From Opitutus sp. GAS368 (GTDB lineage Bacteria; Verrucomicrobiota; Verrucomicrobiia; Opitutales; Opitutaceae), in the NCBI GenBank assembly GCA_945871085.1, contig CAMBVX010000009.1, positions 1-45,800 of the forward strand: 45,800 nt of DNA, in the 5' to 3' direction. A program made the position numbers and the translations under genes. Position 1 is the first letter of the stretch. Every line of letters begins with the position of its first letter. Below the pieces are notes generated by a model. That model saw only the letters and a list, made by a program, of their open reading frames with translations, searched no databases and had not been told where the DNA came from. Below, piece after piece: positions 31,800 to 39,316 of this stretch.

Positions 31800-32476
31800 T
31801 GTTTCAATTGTTGTTGGCGTTTCTCCATCAGACGGCGGAGTGCATCGGAGGCATCGGCCGGGATGGCGGGGGGCGCACCCGGGCCAGGATTGGCGGCGGC
31901 TTCGGCGGCACGCGCTTCACTGCGCACGGTTTCGGCGCCGATCACCGACCACTCGCCGCCCTCGGGGCGACGGAGCTGTTGGCCCATTTTCAAGGTGAGG
32001 GGCTGGGACTCGCGTTCGAGTTCGACGCTGTCGCTCGTGATCCCCTTGACTGTAAATTTCCCGAGCGCGCCGCCTTCGTTGAGGGCCTTGCGGTAGGCGG
32101 TATCGGGGCTGTCGAAGAAGGCGAAGAGGCCTTTCTCATACTGCATGGTGCCGACAAACGAGATGACGTCGGTGCGGGACGCGCGCTCCTCGGTGGCGCG
32201 ACTGCGGCCCGTGCGGTTCGGATTGAAGATATTGCGATCCCCAATGAGCCGATAGGTATCGAAGGTCGGACCCGCTGGGGCCACGACCTTGGCACGGTCG
32301 GCAGCTTTGGAGGACGTCGCCGGTTTGGGCGCCGGCTTGTTGGCCGGTTTGGGCCCGACCTTCGGCACCTCGACCGCTGGTTTCGTCGGTGCTGGCGGCG
32401 CTTCTGCGGCCCAGCCGAATTCGACGGCGAGCGCAAAGACGAGTGCGACCGCACCGAGGGGATGACGCAGGTTCAT
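31796..32476 (-). CDS. GspC-like periplasmic protein of the T2SS
   Basis: The protein has 226 residues. A leader (ALVFALAVEFGWAAEAPPAP) and a Pro/Lys/Ala-rich linker to about residue 65 precede a domain at 73-180: YRLIGDRNIFNPNR, VISFVGTMQYEKGLFAFFDS, GITSDSVELERESQPLTLKM. This resembles the homology region of GspC and PilP, which binds secretin N0. The hydrophobic segment ends like a cleavable leader rather than a firm membrane anchor, and no PDZ domain follows, so it is closer to PilP-type or short GspC forms. It sits between the GspM-like and secretin genes with 4-bp overlaps on both sides, as expected for the link between inner platform and outer channel. Confidence 0.7.
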   Translation of the reverse strand: MNLRHPLGAVALVFALAVEFGWAAEAPPAPTKPAVEVPKVGPKPANKPAPKPATSSKAADRAKVVAPAGPTFDTYRLIGDRNIFNPNRTGRSRATEERASRTDVISFVGTMQYEKGLFAFFDSPDTAYRKALNEGGALGKFTVKGITSDSVELERESQPLTLKMGQQLRRPEGGEWSVIGAETVRSEARAAEAAANPGPGAPPAIPADASDALRRLMEKRQQQLKQ

Positions 32477-33018
32477 AGTCGGCCCTCCAACGGGGACATC
32501 CGGAGTCCGCTAACGATGAGGCCGAGCGTGAGTTTGTTGCCGCCTTCGTCACGCGCCGTCAGCTCGACGGAGTCGACGCGGAGGGCGATCGGGGATTTTT
32601 CCAGCTCGTAGAGAAAACGGCTGAGCGTCGCCAGAGTTCCGGAGGCATCGACCCGGCACTCGAGGGTGGAATAGCGCGTGGTGCCGCGTTTCCACTGCGG
32701 CTTGATGGAGCCGAGTTCGATGCGGTTATCCCGGCCCCACCGGTCAATCGCCGAAATCAGATCCTGCTCGGCTTGCGCGGCATCCTTGGGGAGTGCACCG
32801 GTCTGCATCTCGGTCCATTTCCGCTGGGTCTGCGGGCCGCGCTCGATCATGCCGCGACCGCGGGCCACGTCCTTTTTGAGCTTCACGATTTCCGCCGCAT
32901 GCGCCTGCCACGTCTTGGTGAGCGGGGTGAGCAGGACGGCATCGAGCACGTAAAGCGCGACGGCTGCAGCCGTGGCGATCAGGAGCAATTTCTGACGATT
33001 TTGTGGGTTCAGATTCAT
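32473..33018 (-). CDS. gspM: GspM/PilO-like inner-membrane protein
   Basis: The ATG at 33018 overlaps the preceding stop (ATGA) and gives 181 residues. One membrane segment near residues 9-31 (LLLIATAAAVALYVLDAVLL) is followed by a coiled coil (EIVKLKKDVARGRGMIERGP) and a ferredoxin-like domain (TLECRVDASGTLATLSRFLY, ELEKSPIALRVDSVELTARD). This is the PilO/GspM layout: a short cytoplasmic tail, one helix and a periplasmic dimer domain. It is expected to pair with the GspL-like protein in the inner-membrane platform. Sequence conservation in the family is low, so the assignment rests on layout and position. Confidence 0.75.
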   Translation of the reverse strand: MNLNPQNRQKLLLIATAAAVALYVLDAVLLTPLTKTWQAHAAEIVKLKKDVARGRGMIERGPQTQRKWTEMQTGALPKDAAQAEQDLISAIDRWGRDNRIELGSIKPQWKRGTTRYSTLECRVDASGTLATLSRFLYELEKSPIALRVDSVELTARDEGGNKLTLGLIVSGLRMSPLEGRL

Positions 33019-34430
33019 GAGCCGGCATTTCCTTTCCAACGAAACGTAAACGTAAACTGCGCGGGCACCTTGCCGCGGATCTGTTCGACTTTCACGGCTT
33101 GGATTTCCTTCACCTTACGCAGTTGGTCGAGCGTGCGCAGCAGCGAAGCGTTATCGCGCGCCGTGCCGCTGATGCTCACGGTCTGCGCGGTGATCCCGTG
33201 AACTTCCACGGAGCGCGCCGTCACACTGCCGTTGTCCGGGAAGCACTCGGTCACGCGGCTGAGGATCGTGAGGTTGCGGTAAGATTCATCATACCACGGA
33301 CGGAATTCGCGGATACGATCCTGCACGACATCGAGGGCCGTGACCTCCACCGCCATCGCCTCCCATTCCGCGCGGAGCGACCAACGGCTGTATTCCTGCC
33401 AAGCAAAAAAGCCCAGCGCCAAGACGGCCGCGCCGCCGACCGCGAAACCCGCCGTCGCCAGGCGCTTCGAATTATACCGGGCCACGATCATCGCCCAACG
33501 CCCCGGGTGCGGCGGCAGGAACTCGAGGTCCGGGCCTTCCGACGCCAGCCACCGCGCCGCGACGTGCTCGGCCATCTGATCGGAAATCGGTTGCTGCGAC
33601 ACCGCGCTGCGGGTGACGGCCAGCCCTTCGGCCTCGGCCCACTCGGTGAGTTTTTCCGCGAGCTGACGGCTCATCGACTCGTCGCCGCAGAGCGCAAGTT
33701 GCGTGAGCTCGGCCCGCAAATCGACCGGCACCTGCTCGAACGTGATGCGGAGTTCGCGGGCGACCGCGTTACCGTTGACCACGTGCTCACCAACCTCGGA
33801 CTCGACCGACGCTTCGCACGTGCGCAAGGCCGCGATCCCGCCGCCCGCAGAAATCAACAGTGCCGCGCCCTTGGGTTCGACGGCGACGGTGATGCGGCCT
33901 TGGCCAGCGGGAGCAATCACGTCGGGCAACGCGGCGAGACCGAGCGAGAAACTAACGACCTTCAGTCCGGCGGCTTTCAACGCGGCGGCCAACTGTTGGA
34001 TCTGCTCTTTGCGCACCGCCAACTGCGTAACGTAAGCCGGGCCGGCGGAGCGGTGGAAAGACCGCGCAATCTGCAACTGCGCCGGATCGCACGGGAAGCC
34101 CTTCTCGGCCTCGATCTGGAGAAAACTGTGCGCATCCGCGGGCGAGAGCTCCGGCACCATCGTGTGCTGGCTCATGATCCAGCCGGCCGGGAGCGCGACC
34201 ACACAATGGCGTTCGCGAATGCCGGCGGCATCGAGGTGATTCCTGATTTCGCGGCCCACGAGCTCCGACTCCGGATGCAAGAGATCCAAGGTGAGGGCGG
34301 CCGACGCGGCCTTGACGACCTCGTTGGCGCCCTTGGCGCGGGTGACATGGCACGCCCGCAGGTGGCCGTCGGTAAAGGCGAGTCCGACGACCGAGGTCAG
34401 CCGTTTTTTAGTTTTCCGTTTCGTGATCAC
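33015..34430 (-). CDS. gspL: GspL-like protein (PilM-type domain joined to PilN-type domain)
   Basis: The GTG at 34430 overlaps the gspK stop by 4 bp (GTGA) and gives 471 residues; the longer frame back to 34679 is a shadow of gspK. Residues 1 to about 345 look like the actin-like fold of PilM and cytoplasmic GspL (TSVVGLAFTDGHLRACHVTR, FLQIEAEKGF, ARWLASEGPDLEFLPP). A membrane segment (ATAGFAVGGAAVLALGFFAW) follows. The periplasmic part (ILSRVTECFPDNGSVTARSV, GTARDNASLLRTLDQLRKVK) is PilN-like. This fused order is the classic GspL design that recruits the GspE ATPase. The neighbour PilO/GspM-like gene supports this. Confidence 0.8.
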   Translation of the reverse strand: MITKRKTKKRLTSVVGLAFTDGHLRACHVTRAKGANEVVKAASAALTLDLLHPESELVGREIRNHLDAAGIRERHCVVALPAGWIMSQHTMVPELSPADAHSFLQIEAEKGFPCDPAQLQIARSFHRSAGPAYVTQLAVRKEQIQQLAAALKAAGLKVVSFSLGLAALPDVIAPAGQGRITVAVEPKGAALLISAGGGIAALRTCEASVESEVGEHVVNGNAVARELRITFEQVPVDLRAELTQLALCGDESMSRQLAEKLTEWAEAEGLAVTRSAVSQQPISDQMAEHVAARWLASEGPDLEFLPPHPGRWAMIVARYNSKRLATAGFAVGGAAVLALGFFAWQEYSRWSLRAEWEAMAVEVTALDVVQDRIREFRPWYDESYRNLTILSRVTECFPDNGSVTARSVEVHGITAQTVSISGTARDNASLLRTLDQLRKVKEIQAVKVEQIRGKVPAQFTFTFRWKGNAGS

Positions 34431-35875
34431 GATGGGTTGTTCGTTCCTTTGAGGGTTTGTCGGACCTGCGAGCCAAGCGCCCAGCCATAAGCGCTGAGGT
34501 CTTGGTGGTAGATGATCCGAGGGGTGCCGGTGCGGGTGTCGAAAATAACTTTCTCGCGACAGTAGCCGCGACCGAAACGCCCCACGGCCGCAATGTCGGC
34601 GGTGAACTGGTAGGACTGATCGGTGATGTAGCGGCCGGCTTGGCGGATCGCAGCGGGCGGCAACACCTGCGTGAGCCACGCAAACGAAGTGAGCACGTCG
34701 GGATGGGTGACCCGGTAGGCGGCGAGCGTCGAGGCATTGGCGAGGCCGATGCCGGGGATGCAGGCGAGGACCGCCTCGCTCGCGGTGTTGACGTTGATCA
34801 GCCCCGGCTGCGTCGCGCCCGTGGCGGTCGTGATATCGGCATGGATCAAAACAAATTCTTCAGCGGTCATCTGGCTCGCGACCATAAACTCGGCGACACT
34901 CGTCAGATCCGGCCGCGGCGGCTGACCACCCGGGAAACCGCCGCCCGGACCACCCGGGGGAGTCGCTGCACCAAAGGCACTGTTCACGATCGTGGCCACG
35001 CGCTGCTGCTCGATGTTCTTCGCGAGCAAAAGCTGGATGAGTTGCTGGCGATTCTGGCCGTTGCCGTTGGTGACGTTGACCCGCCGCGTGCCGTCGGCGC
35101 GCGTGTTGGGCTGACGACTGTAAACGGTGACGTATTCAAAAATCCCCAGCAGCATCTGGCCATCCTGATTGTCGCGGGGGGCGGACAACTCGCCATCGTC
35201 CTCGTGAGCATCGAGGGCGCCATTGCGGTTCGTATCTTCGCCGAGGAGAAGATCCAGCGTGGCACCGTCCACGAGCCGGAGTTCGTCCACGGACTCGAAC
35301 GCGCCACCTTTGTTCAAGCGAGGCGGATCGAGGCGGGCATAGACACTCTCGGAGCCGCCGCCGGTGTCACCGGTGTCGCTGCCCGCAGCTTGCGCGTTGG
35401 TCGCCCGGCGCCAACTGATAATGGCCTCGACGAGTTCCGGCGTCATGGTCGGCAGCTCGGTCAACATCGCGCGCGTCGCCGTGTTGAGATTGAGCTTCGA
35501 CGCTTCATCGATGAGGCCGAAGACGGGCTCGGACGTGGGGGTCTGGCTGTTGTCACGACCGATCATCCAAAACTGCGCCTCACCCACGGGCAACGCCTCG
35601 GACTTGTAGTCGGCGACGTTGGGCACCGCGCCGTTAGTCGCGAAATTGGCGAGGATGTAGCCCGCGTAGCGAATGCCCCCCGCGACCGCTTGGCGGGCCT
35701 CGATCTCGGTGACGCGGTTGTCGGCCGCGCGCAGCTCCGAGCTCATCGAGTTGGCAAAATAGAGCGTGAGCGCCACGAGGCCGAGACACGTCCACATGAC
35801 GATAATCAGCACCGAGCCGCGCCGGGAACGGAACGACGACGGGAATGAAGATGACGATGAGGCGCGTGCGGTCAT
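34427..35875 (-). CDS. gspK: minor pseudopilin GspK
   Basis: The protein has 482 residues. The N-terminus is a type IV prepilin-like segment after a basic leader (RSRRGSVLIIVMWTCLGLVA); Val and Leu follow the Gly and there is no Glu at +5, as is typical for GspK. The body has the GspK helix-hairpin-helix-like regions (LNLNTATRAMLTELPTMTPE, INVNTASEAVLACIPGIGLA). A Gly/Pro-rich loop (GAATPPGGPGGGFPGGQPPR) and an acidic stretch DTNRNGALDAHEDDG, which resembles a calcium-binding loop, are also present. GspK caps the pseudopilus tip with GspI and GspJ. At 482 residues it is longer than the usual 310-340. The start overlaps gspJ by 4 bp. Confidence 0.9.
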   Translation of the reverse strand: MTARASSSSSFPSSFRSRRGSVLIIVMWTCLGLVALTLYFANSMSSELRAADNRVTEIEARQAVAGGIRYAGYILANFATNGAVPNVADYKSEALPVGEAQFWMIGRDNSQTPTSEPVFGLIDEASKLNLNTATRAMLTELPTMTPELVEAIISWRRATNAQAAGSDTGDTGGGSESVYARLDPPRLNKGGAFESVDELRLVDGATLDLLLGEDTNRNGALDAHEDDGELSAPRDNQDGQMLLGIFEYVTVYSRQPNTRADGTRRVNVTNGNGQNRQQLIQLLLAKNIEQQRVATIVNSAFGAATPPGGPGGGFPGGQPPRPDLTSVAEFMVASQMTAEEFVLIHADITTATGATQPGLINVNTASEAVLACIPGIGLANASTLAAYRVTHPDVLTSFAWLTQVLPPAAIRQAGRYITDQSYQFTADIAAVGRFGRGYCREKVIFDTRTGTPRIIYHQDLSAYGWALGSQVRQTLKGTNNPS

Positions 35876-36606
35876 TCGAACCCTCCCCCGCTGGCGGCCG
35901 CGGCGGCGTCGGTCTGAGATGTGGTGGTGGTCGCGAAGACAGGCACCACCAGCTCCACGGGACCGTCGGTTTCCACGTTGCTACCGGGGCGCGCCATCAC
36001 GAGGCGGAACTTGATCGCGGTGGGCAGCGTAGACGTGACGGTGGAATCCCAATCGGGCACCCAATCGAAGCCGTCGTAGAATTCGATCTCGGCCGAGGCG
36101 ACGCCGGACAGGATGACCTGCTGGTCGTCCGGGCCGACCTCCTGCACGGGCAGGAGATTGCGGGTGATCGCGCGCACGAGCGACTTGCCGTTGGAGCCGT
36201 CCGTCGCTGGAGCGAGAAAGTAAGCGATTTTCTGCACTTCAGAATAAGGATTCCAACCGTCGATCTTACCGGAGTTCGTATAGAAATCGGCACTCACGCG
36301 GTCGCCGGCCGGATCGTTCGGCGACGAGGAAAACTCGGTCGTCTGGAGTGGCCCGGCCAACACGGTGCCGTTACCGCCCGTCGGCAACATGAGCCCCGCG
36401 AGGTCGCGCCGCACGATGCTGAGGGCGCGTTGCTGCACGAGATCAAAGTCGATTTTCTCGTGCGTGGTATTGTGCAGTCGGAGCGCGCCAAAAAACGTCG
36501 TGTTGATCGCGAGCAACACAATCGCCGCCACCGCCGTCGCGATGAGTAACTCCAGCAGCGTGAAGCCGCGGAGCGAGCGAAAGGGTGGGCGACGGCGGGT
36601 CTTCAC
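35872..36606 (-). CDS. gspJ: minor pseudopilin GspJ
   Basis: The protein has 244 residues. The leader MKTRRRPPFRSLRG is followed by the prepilin motif FTLLELLIATAVAAIVLLAI with Glu at +5. The C-terminal region has the GspJ pattern (RALSIVRRDLAGLMLP, AEIEFYDGFDWVPDWDSTVT, LPTAIKFRLVMARPG). It forms the pseudopilus tip complex with GspI and GspK. The ATG overlaps the gspI stop by 4 bp and the stop overlaps gspK by 4 bp, so the three tip subunits are translationally coupled. Prepilin peptidase, which must process it, is not in the window. Confidence 0.9.
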   Translation of the reverse strand: MKTRRRPPFRSLRGFTLLELLIATAVAAIVLLAINTTFFGALRLHNTTHEKIDFDLVQQRALSIVRRDLAGLMLPTGGNGTVLAGPLQTTEFSSSPNDPAGDRVSADFYTNSGKIDGWNPYSEVQKIAYFLAPATDGSNGKSLVRAITRNLLPVQEVGPDDQQVILSGVASAEIEFYDGFDWVPDWDSTVTSTLPTAIKFRLVMARPGSNVETDGPVELVVPVFATTTTSQTDAAAAASGGGFE

Positions 36607-37037
36607 AGCGCGAGGGGACTGGCGGCCGCAGCGGTGCCGGCGGTCGCGTCAAACAGCGTGCTCGCGCTGATATCGTAGCTGTTACCTTGGATCGAAAAGG
36701 TCACCCTGACGGTCACCTGCGTCATCGAATCTTCGCTCCACGGCTCGGACTGCATGGTCCACGGATAACTCGTGTCGCCGTCAACCACGCTGCCGCTGGA
36801 GGACGTTTGGTTCATCTCACCGGTGACGATCAGCTCATTGAGCATGCGCTCGGCGACGCGCATGGCGGCGGCTTTGCGTTGGCCGAGGAGCCCCGCGCGG
36901 CTCGCGATGCTCATGCCCTGCATCGCGACAGGGATCACAATCGCCATCAGCAAAAGCGCCGCCAACACCTCGATGAGGGTGAAGGCACGACGGCTCCGGC
37001 GTGGGGGGTTAGTTCGCGGTGGCGGGGCGAATTTCAT
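36603..37037 (-). CDS. gspI: minor pseudopilin GspI
   Basis: The start at 37037 gives 144 residues: leader MKFAPPPRTNPPRRSRRA, then the prepilin motif FTLIEVLAALLLMAIVIPVA with Glu at +5. The upstream ATG at 37127 adds 30 residues that overlap gspH further and push the leader too far inward. The residue before Phe is Ala rather than the usual Gly at the cleavage site, which prepilin peptidases accept less often. The start lies inside the end of gspH (29-bp overlap). The C-terminal part (EPWSEDSMTQVTVRVTFSIQ) fits the small GspI fold. Confidence 0.85.
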   Translation of the reverse strand: MKFAPPPRTNPPRRSRRAFTLIEVLAALLLMAIVIPVAMQGMSIASRAGLLGQRKAAAMRVAERMLNELIVTGEMNQTSSSGSVVDGDTSYPWTMQSEPWSEDSMTQVTVRVTFSIQGNSYDISASTLFDATAGTAAAASPLAL

Positions 37038-37584
37038 AACCGAGCCGGTTGGCGGTCTGGACGACTTCGAGCGCGTTTTCATTCCCGTCGCCCTGGCGTA
37101 AGGTAATTTTCCGCACGCTCGACTCATCGTAGAAACCGTCGGGCGTGAACCGGATCACGGGCAGTCCGTCGGTGAGGCCGAGTTTTTCTTCGTCCTGTTC
37201 CGAGACGGCCGTCGTGTCGGTCGCGGGCGTGTCGAGTTTGATCGTGGAATCAGCGGTGAAGCGGGTCGCTGGTCCGTCGCCCCCGGTTTCAGTCGAAGGC
37301 AAGCGCAGGCCGTAGCTCGAATCTTTCGAATTGATCCAGAGCAGCACCGGCACGCCGTCGGCGATCGCGCGGCTTTGTCCGTAGTGCACGAGCGCGAGCA
37401 CGCGTCTGGCTTCCGAGCCGAGCAATCGACCGCGGTAGAACGCGGCCATGCTCGGCGCGACCATGGCCGCACCGATGGCCAGGAGCACCATCACAAAGAT
37501 CAGTTCGATCAACGTGAAGGCGCCTGCGCCGAGGCGACGGCGGGCGGCGCCGCGCGGAGAGTTACTTTGCCGAGATGGACGCAT
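37009..37584 (-). CDS. gspH: minor pseudopilin GspH
   Basis: The protein has 191 residues. The basic leader ends RRRLGAGA before the prepilin motif FTLIELIFVMVLLAIGAAMV with Glu at +5; Ala rather than Gly precedes Phe, as in gspI. The body (ARRVLALVHYGQSRAIADGV, PVLLWINSKDSSYGLRLP) is the GspH/FimT fold. Its start overlaps the end of gspG by 23 bp. The order G-H-I-J-K follows the classic T2SS operon. Confidence 0.9.
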   Translation of the reverse strand: MRPSRQSNSPRGAARRRLGAGAFTLIELIFVMVLLAIGAAMVAPSMAAFYRGRLLGSEARRVLALVHYGQSRAIADGVPVLLWINSKDSSYGLRLPSTETGGDGPATRFTADSTIKLDTPATDTTAVSEQDEEKLGLTDGLPVIRFTPDGFYDESSVRKITLRQGDGNENALEVVQTANRLGYEIRPATAN

Positions 37585-38014
37585 TCACCACATCGTCTTG
37601 AGTGTTGGCCTGACCGTCGGGGCCCATGGAGCGGATGTCGTAGCCGCTCGCGTTTACTTTGCCGGGGAATTCGTAGACGTAGACGTGACCCCACGGATCG
37701 AGCGGGATGTCGCTCTTGAGATACGGCCCGCGCCAACCCGTGACATCGGCCGGCTGCGCGATGAGTTGGTTCAAGCCGTCCTGGCCGCGCGGGTAGCTGC
37801 CGGTGTCGACTTCATAGGCGTCGAGCGCGGTGCCAAACGTCGCAATTTGCGTCTGTGCCGCAGTGATGCGCGCCTGCTCCGTGCGGCCCGTAAACTTGGG
37901 TAACACCAGTGCGGCGAGGATGCCGAGGATGACGAGCACGAGGAGGAGTTCGACGAGCGTGAAGCCGCCGCGAGCGGAGAGACGGGCGCGTTGTTTCGAA
38001 TGGGTGAGTTTCAT
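37562..38014 (-). CDS. gspG: major pseudopilin GspG
   Basis: The ATG at 38014 (MKLTHSKQRARLSARGG) gives 150 residues. The cleavage site is G-FTLVELLLVLVILGILAAL with Glu at +5. The C-terminal sheet has the T2SS major pseudopilin hallmarks YEVDTGSYPRGQDGLNQLI, WRGPYLKSDIPLDPWG and the calcium loop region SMGPDGQANTQDDV. It polymerises into the pseudopilus that pushes substrates through the secretin. The much longer frame running to 38932 is an out-of-phase shadow of gspF. It starts 8 bp after the gspF stop. Confidence 0.95.
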   Translation of the reverse strand: MKLTHSKQRARLSARGGFTLVELLLVLVILGILAALVLPKFTGRTEQARITAAQTQIATFGTALDAYEVDTGSYPRGQDGLNQLIAQPADVTGWRGPYLKSDIPLDPWGHVYVYEFPGKVNASGYDIRSMGPDGQANTQDDVVNASISAK

Positions 38015-38022
38015 GGAGAAAA

Positions 38023-39303
38023 TTATTTGATGTGATCTTGGAGCGAAAAAATGGGGTAAACCATGCCGATGAAGATCGTGCCGATGAGTGCCGCGATGAG
38101 AAACAGCATGAGCGGCTCGGCCAGCGCGACGGCGCTCTTCAACTGGCGGTCCAGGTCGCCTTCGGTAACATTCGCGATGCGCAACAGCTCGGCGTCGAGC
38201 TTGCCGCTCTCTTCCGCGACCGAGATCATTTCCACGATCGCGCCGGGGAAGAGCGTGCGGTTTTTGGCGAGACTCTTGCCGAGGGGTTTGCCCTCTTTCA
38301 CGCGGTCGATTGACTCCGACACGGCATCGACGAGCACTTGATTGCCGATGGAGCGGCGGGCGACGTTCAGCGAGCTGATCAGGGGCACGCCCGCGCTGAG
38401 GAGCGTGCCCAGCATGCGGGTGAAACGCGCCATCGCGAACTGCGCGAGCAGCGGGCCCACGATCCACGCCTTCAGCACGAAGCCTTCCCACGCGCGCCGA
38501 CCCACGGGGGAGTTGAACCAGCTCTTCAGCGAAATACCGGCGACGACCAAGCCCACTAAGACGAACAAGCCGTAGCTCCGAATGATGTAACTGGTGTTGA
38601 TGATCAGCTGCGTCAGGAGCGGGAGTTCGGCGTTGAAGCCGGCGAACACCAACTGAAAGCGCGGGATGAAAAAAACCATGAGGAACACCAGCACGCCGGT
38701 CGCGAGAAACAGCAAAATCGCGGGATACATCAGCGCCGCACTGACCTTCGACTGGATGTCTTTTTCGCGCGCCTGGAAGTCGGCGATCTGCGCGAGCACC
38801 ACATCGAGGAAGCCCCCCGCTTCGCCGGCCTCGACCATCGCCACGTAAACGCGCGGGAAGGTCTCCGGCGAACGCTCCATCGCCTTTGACAGCGACATGC
38901 CGTCGATCACGAGGTCGTGGATTTCCTTCCATTTTTGCTTCGCGACGGGCTCGGCGGATTCGCGGTGGAGAATCACCAGCGCGCGGCTGAAGGGCACGCC
39001 CGCCGCCAGTAAGCTGGAGAGCAAACGCGTGAAGTTCTCGAGCATCCGCGGCGTGATCTTTGGTTTGCCGCCGAACGAGAAATTGAAACCCGCCGCGGGC
39101 GCGCTGCCAGCGGCGGCCGCCTTGTCCGCGGGATGTGCCGCGGCGGAATTTTTCGGGGCCGCAGTAGCCGACTCCGCGAGCTTGATCGGCTTCAACCCAC
39201 GGCCTTCCACTTGGCGCATCGCCTCGTGGCGGTTGCTCGCATCGAGAAAACCTTCCGTCAGCACGCCGTCGCGCTGCAGCGCCTTGTAAACAAATTGAGG
39301 CAT
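38023..39303 (-). CDS. gspF: T2SS inner-membrane platform protein GspF
   Basis: The protein has 426 residues. An N-terminal cytoplasmic domain (MPQFVYKALQRDGVLTEGFL) and an Ala-rich linker at about 45-72 precede two T2SSF repeats, each with LLSSLLAAGVP- or MLGTLLSAGVP-type helices. Three membrane segments are visible (AILLFLATGVLVFLMVFFIP, YGLFVLVGLVVAGISL, PLMLFLIAALIGTIFIGMVY). GspF links the GspE ATPase to the pseudopilus. The linker is longer than in most GspF proteins. The gene lies 13 bp after gspE. Confidence 0.95.
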   Translation of the reverse strand: MPQFVYKALQRDGVLTEGFLDASNRHEAMRQVEGRGLKPIKLAESATAAPKNSAAAHPADKAAAAGSAPAAGFNFSFGGKPKITPRMLENFTRLLSSLLAAGVPFSRALVILHRESAEPVAKQKWKEIHDLVIDGMSLSKAMERSPETFPRVYVAMVEAGEAGGFLDVVLAQIADFQAREKDIQSKVSAALMYPAILLFLATGVLVFLMVFFIPRFQLVFAGFNAELPLLTQLIINTSYIIRSYGLFVLVGLVVAGISLKSWFNSPVGRRAWEGFVLKAWIVGPLLAQFAMARFTRMLGTLLSAGVPLISSLNVARRSIGNQVLVDAVSESIDRVKEGKPLGKSLAKNRTLFPGAIVEMISVAEESGKLDAELLRIANVTEGDLDRQLKSAVALAEPLMLFLIAALIGTIFIGMVYPIFSLQDHIK

Positions 39304-39316
39304 CGCGGCGGAGGGC

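Noticed and set aside
38015-38932. Long N-terminal extension of the gspG frame
   Set aside because: It is out-of-phase sequence of gspF; the pseudopilin leader begins at 38014.
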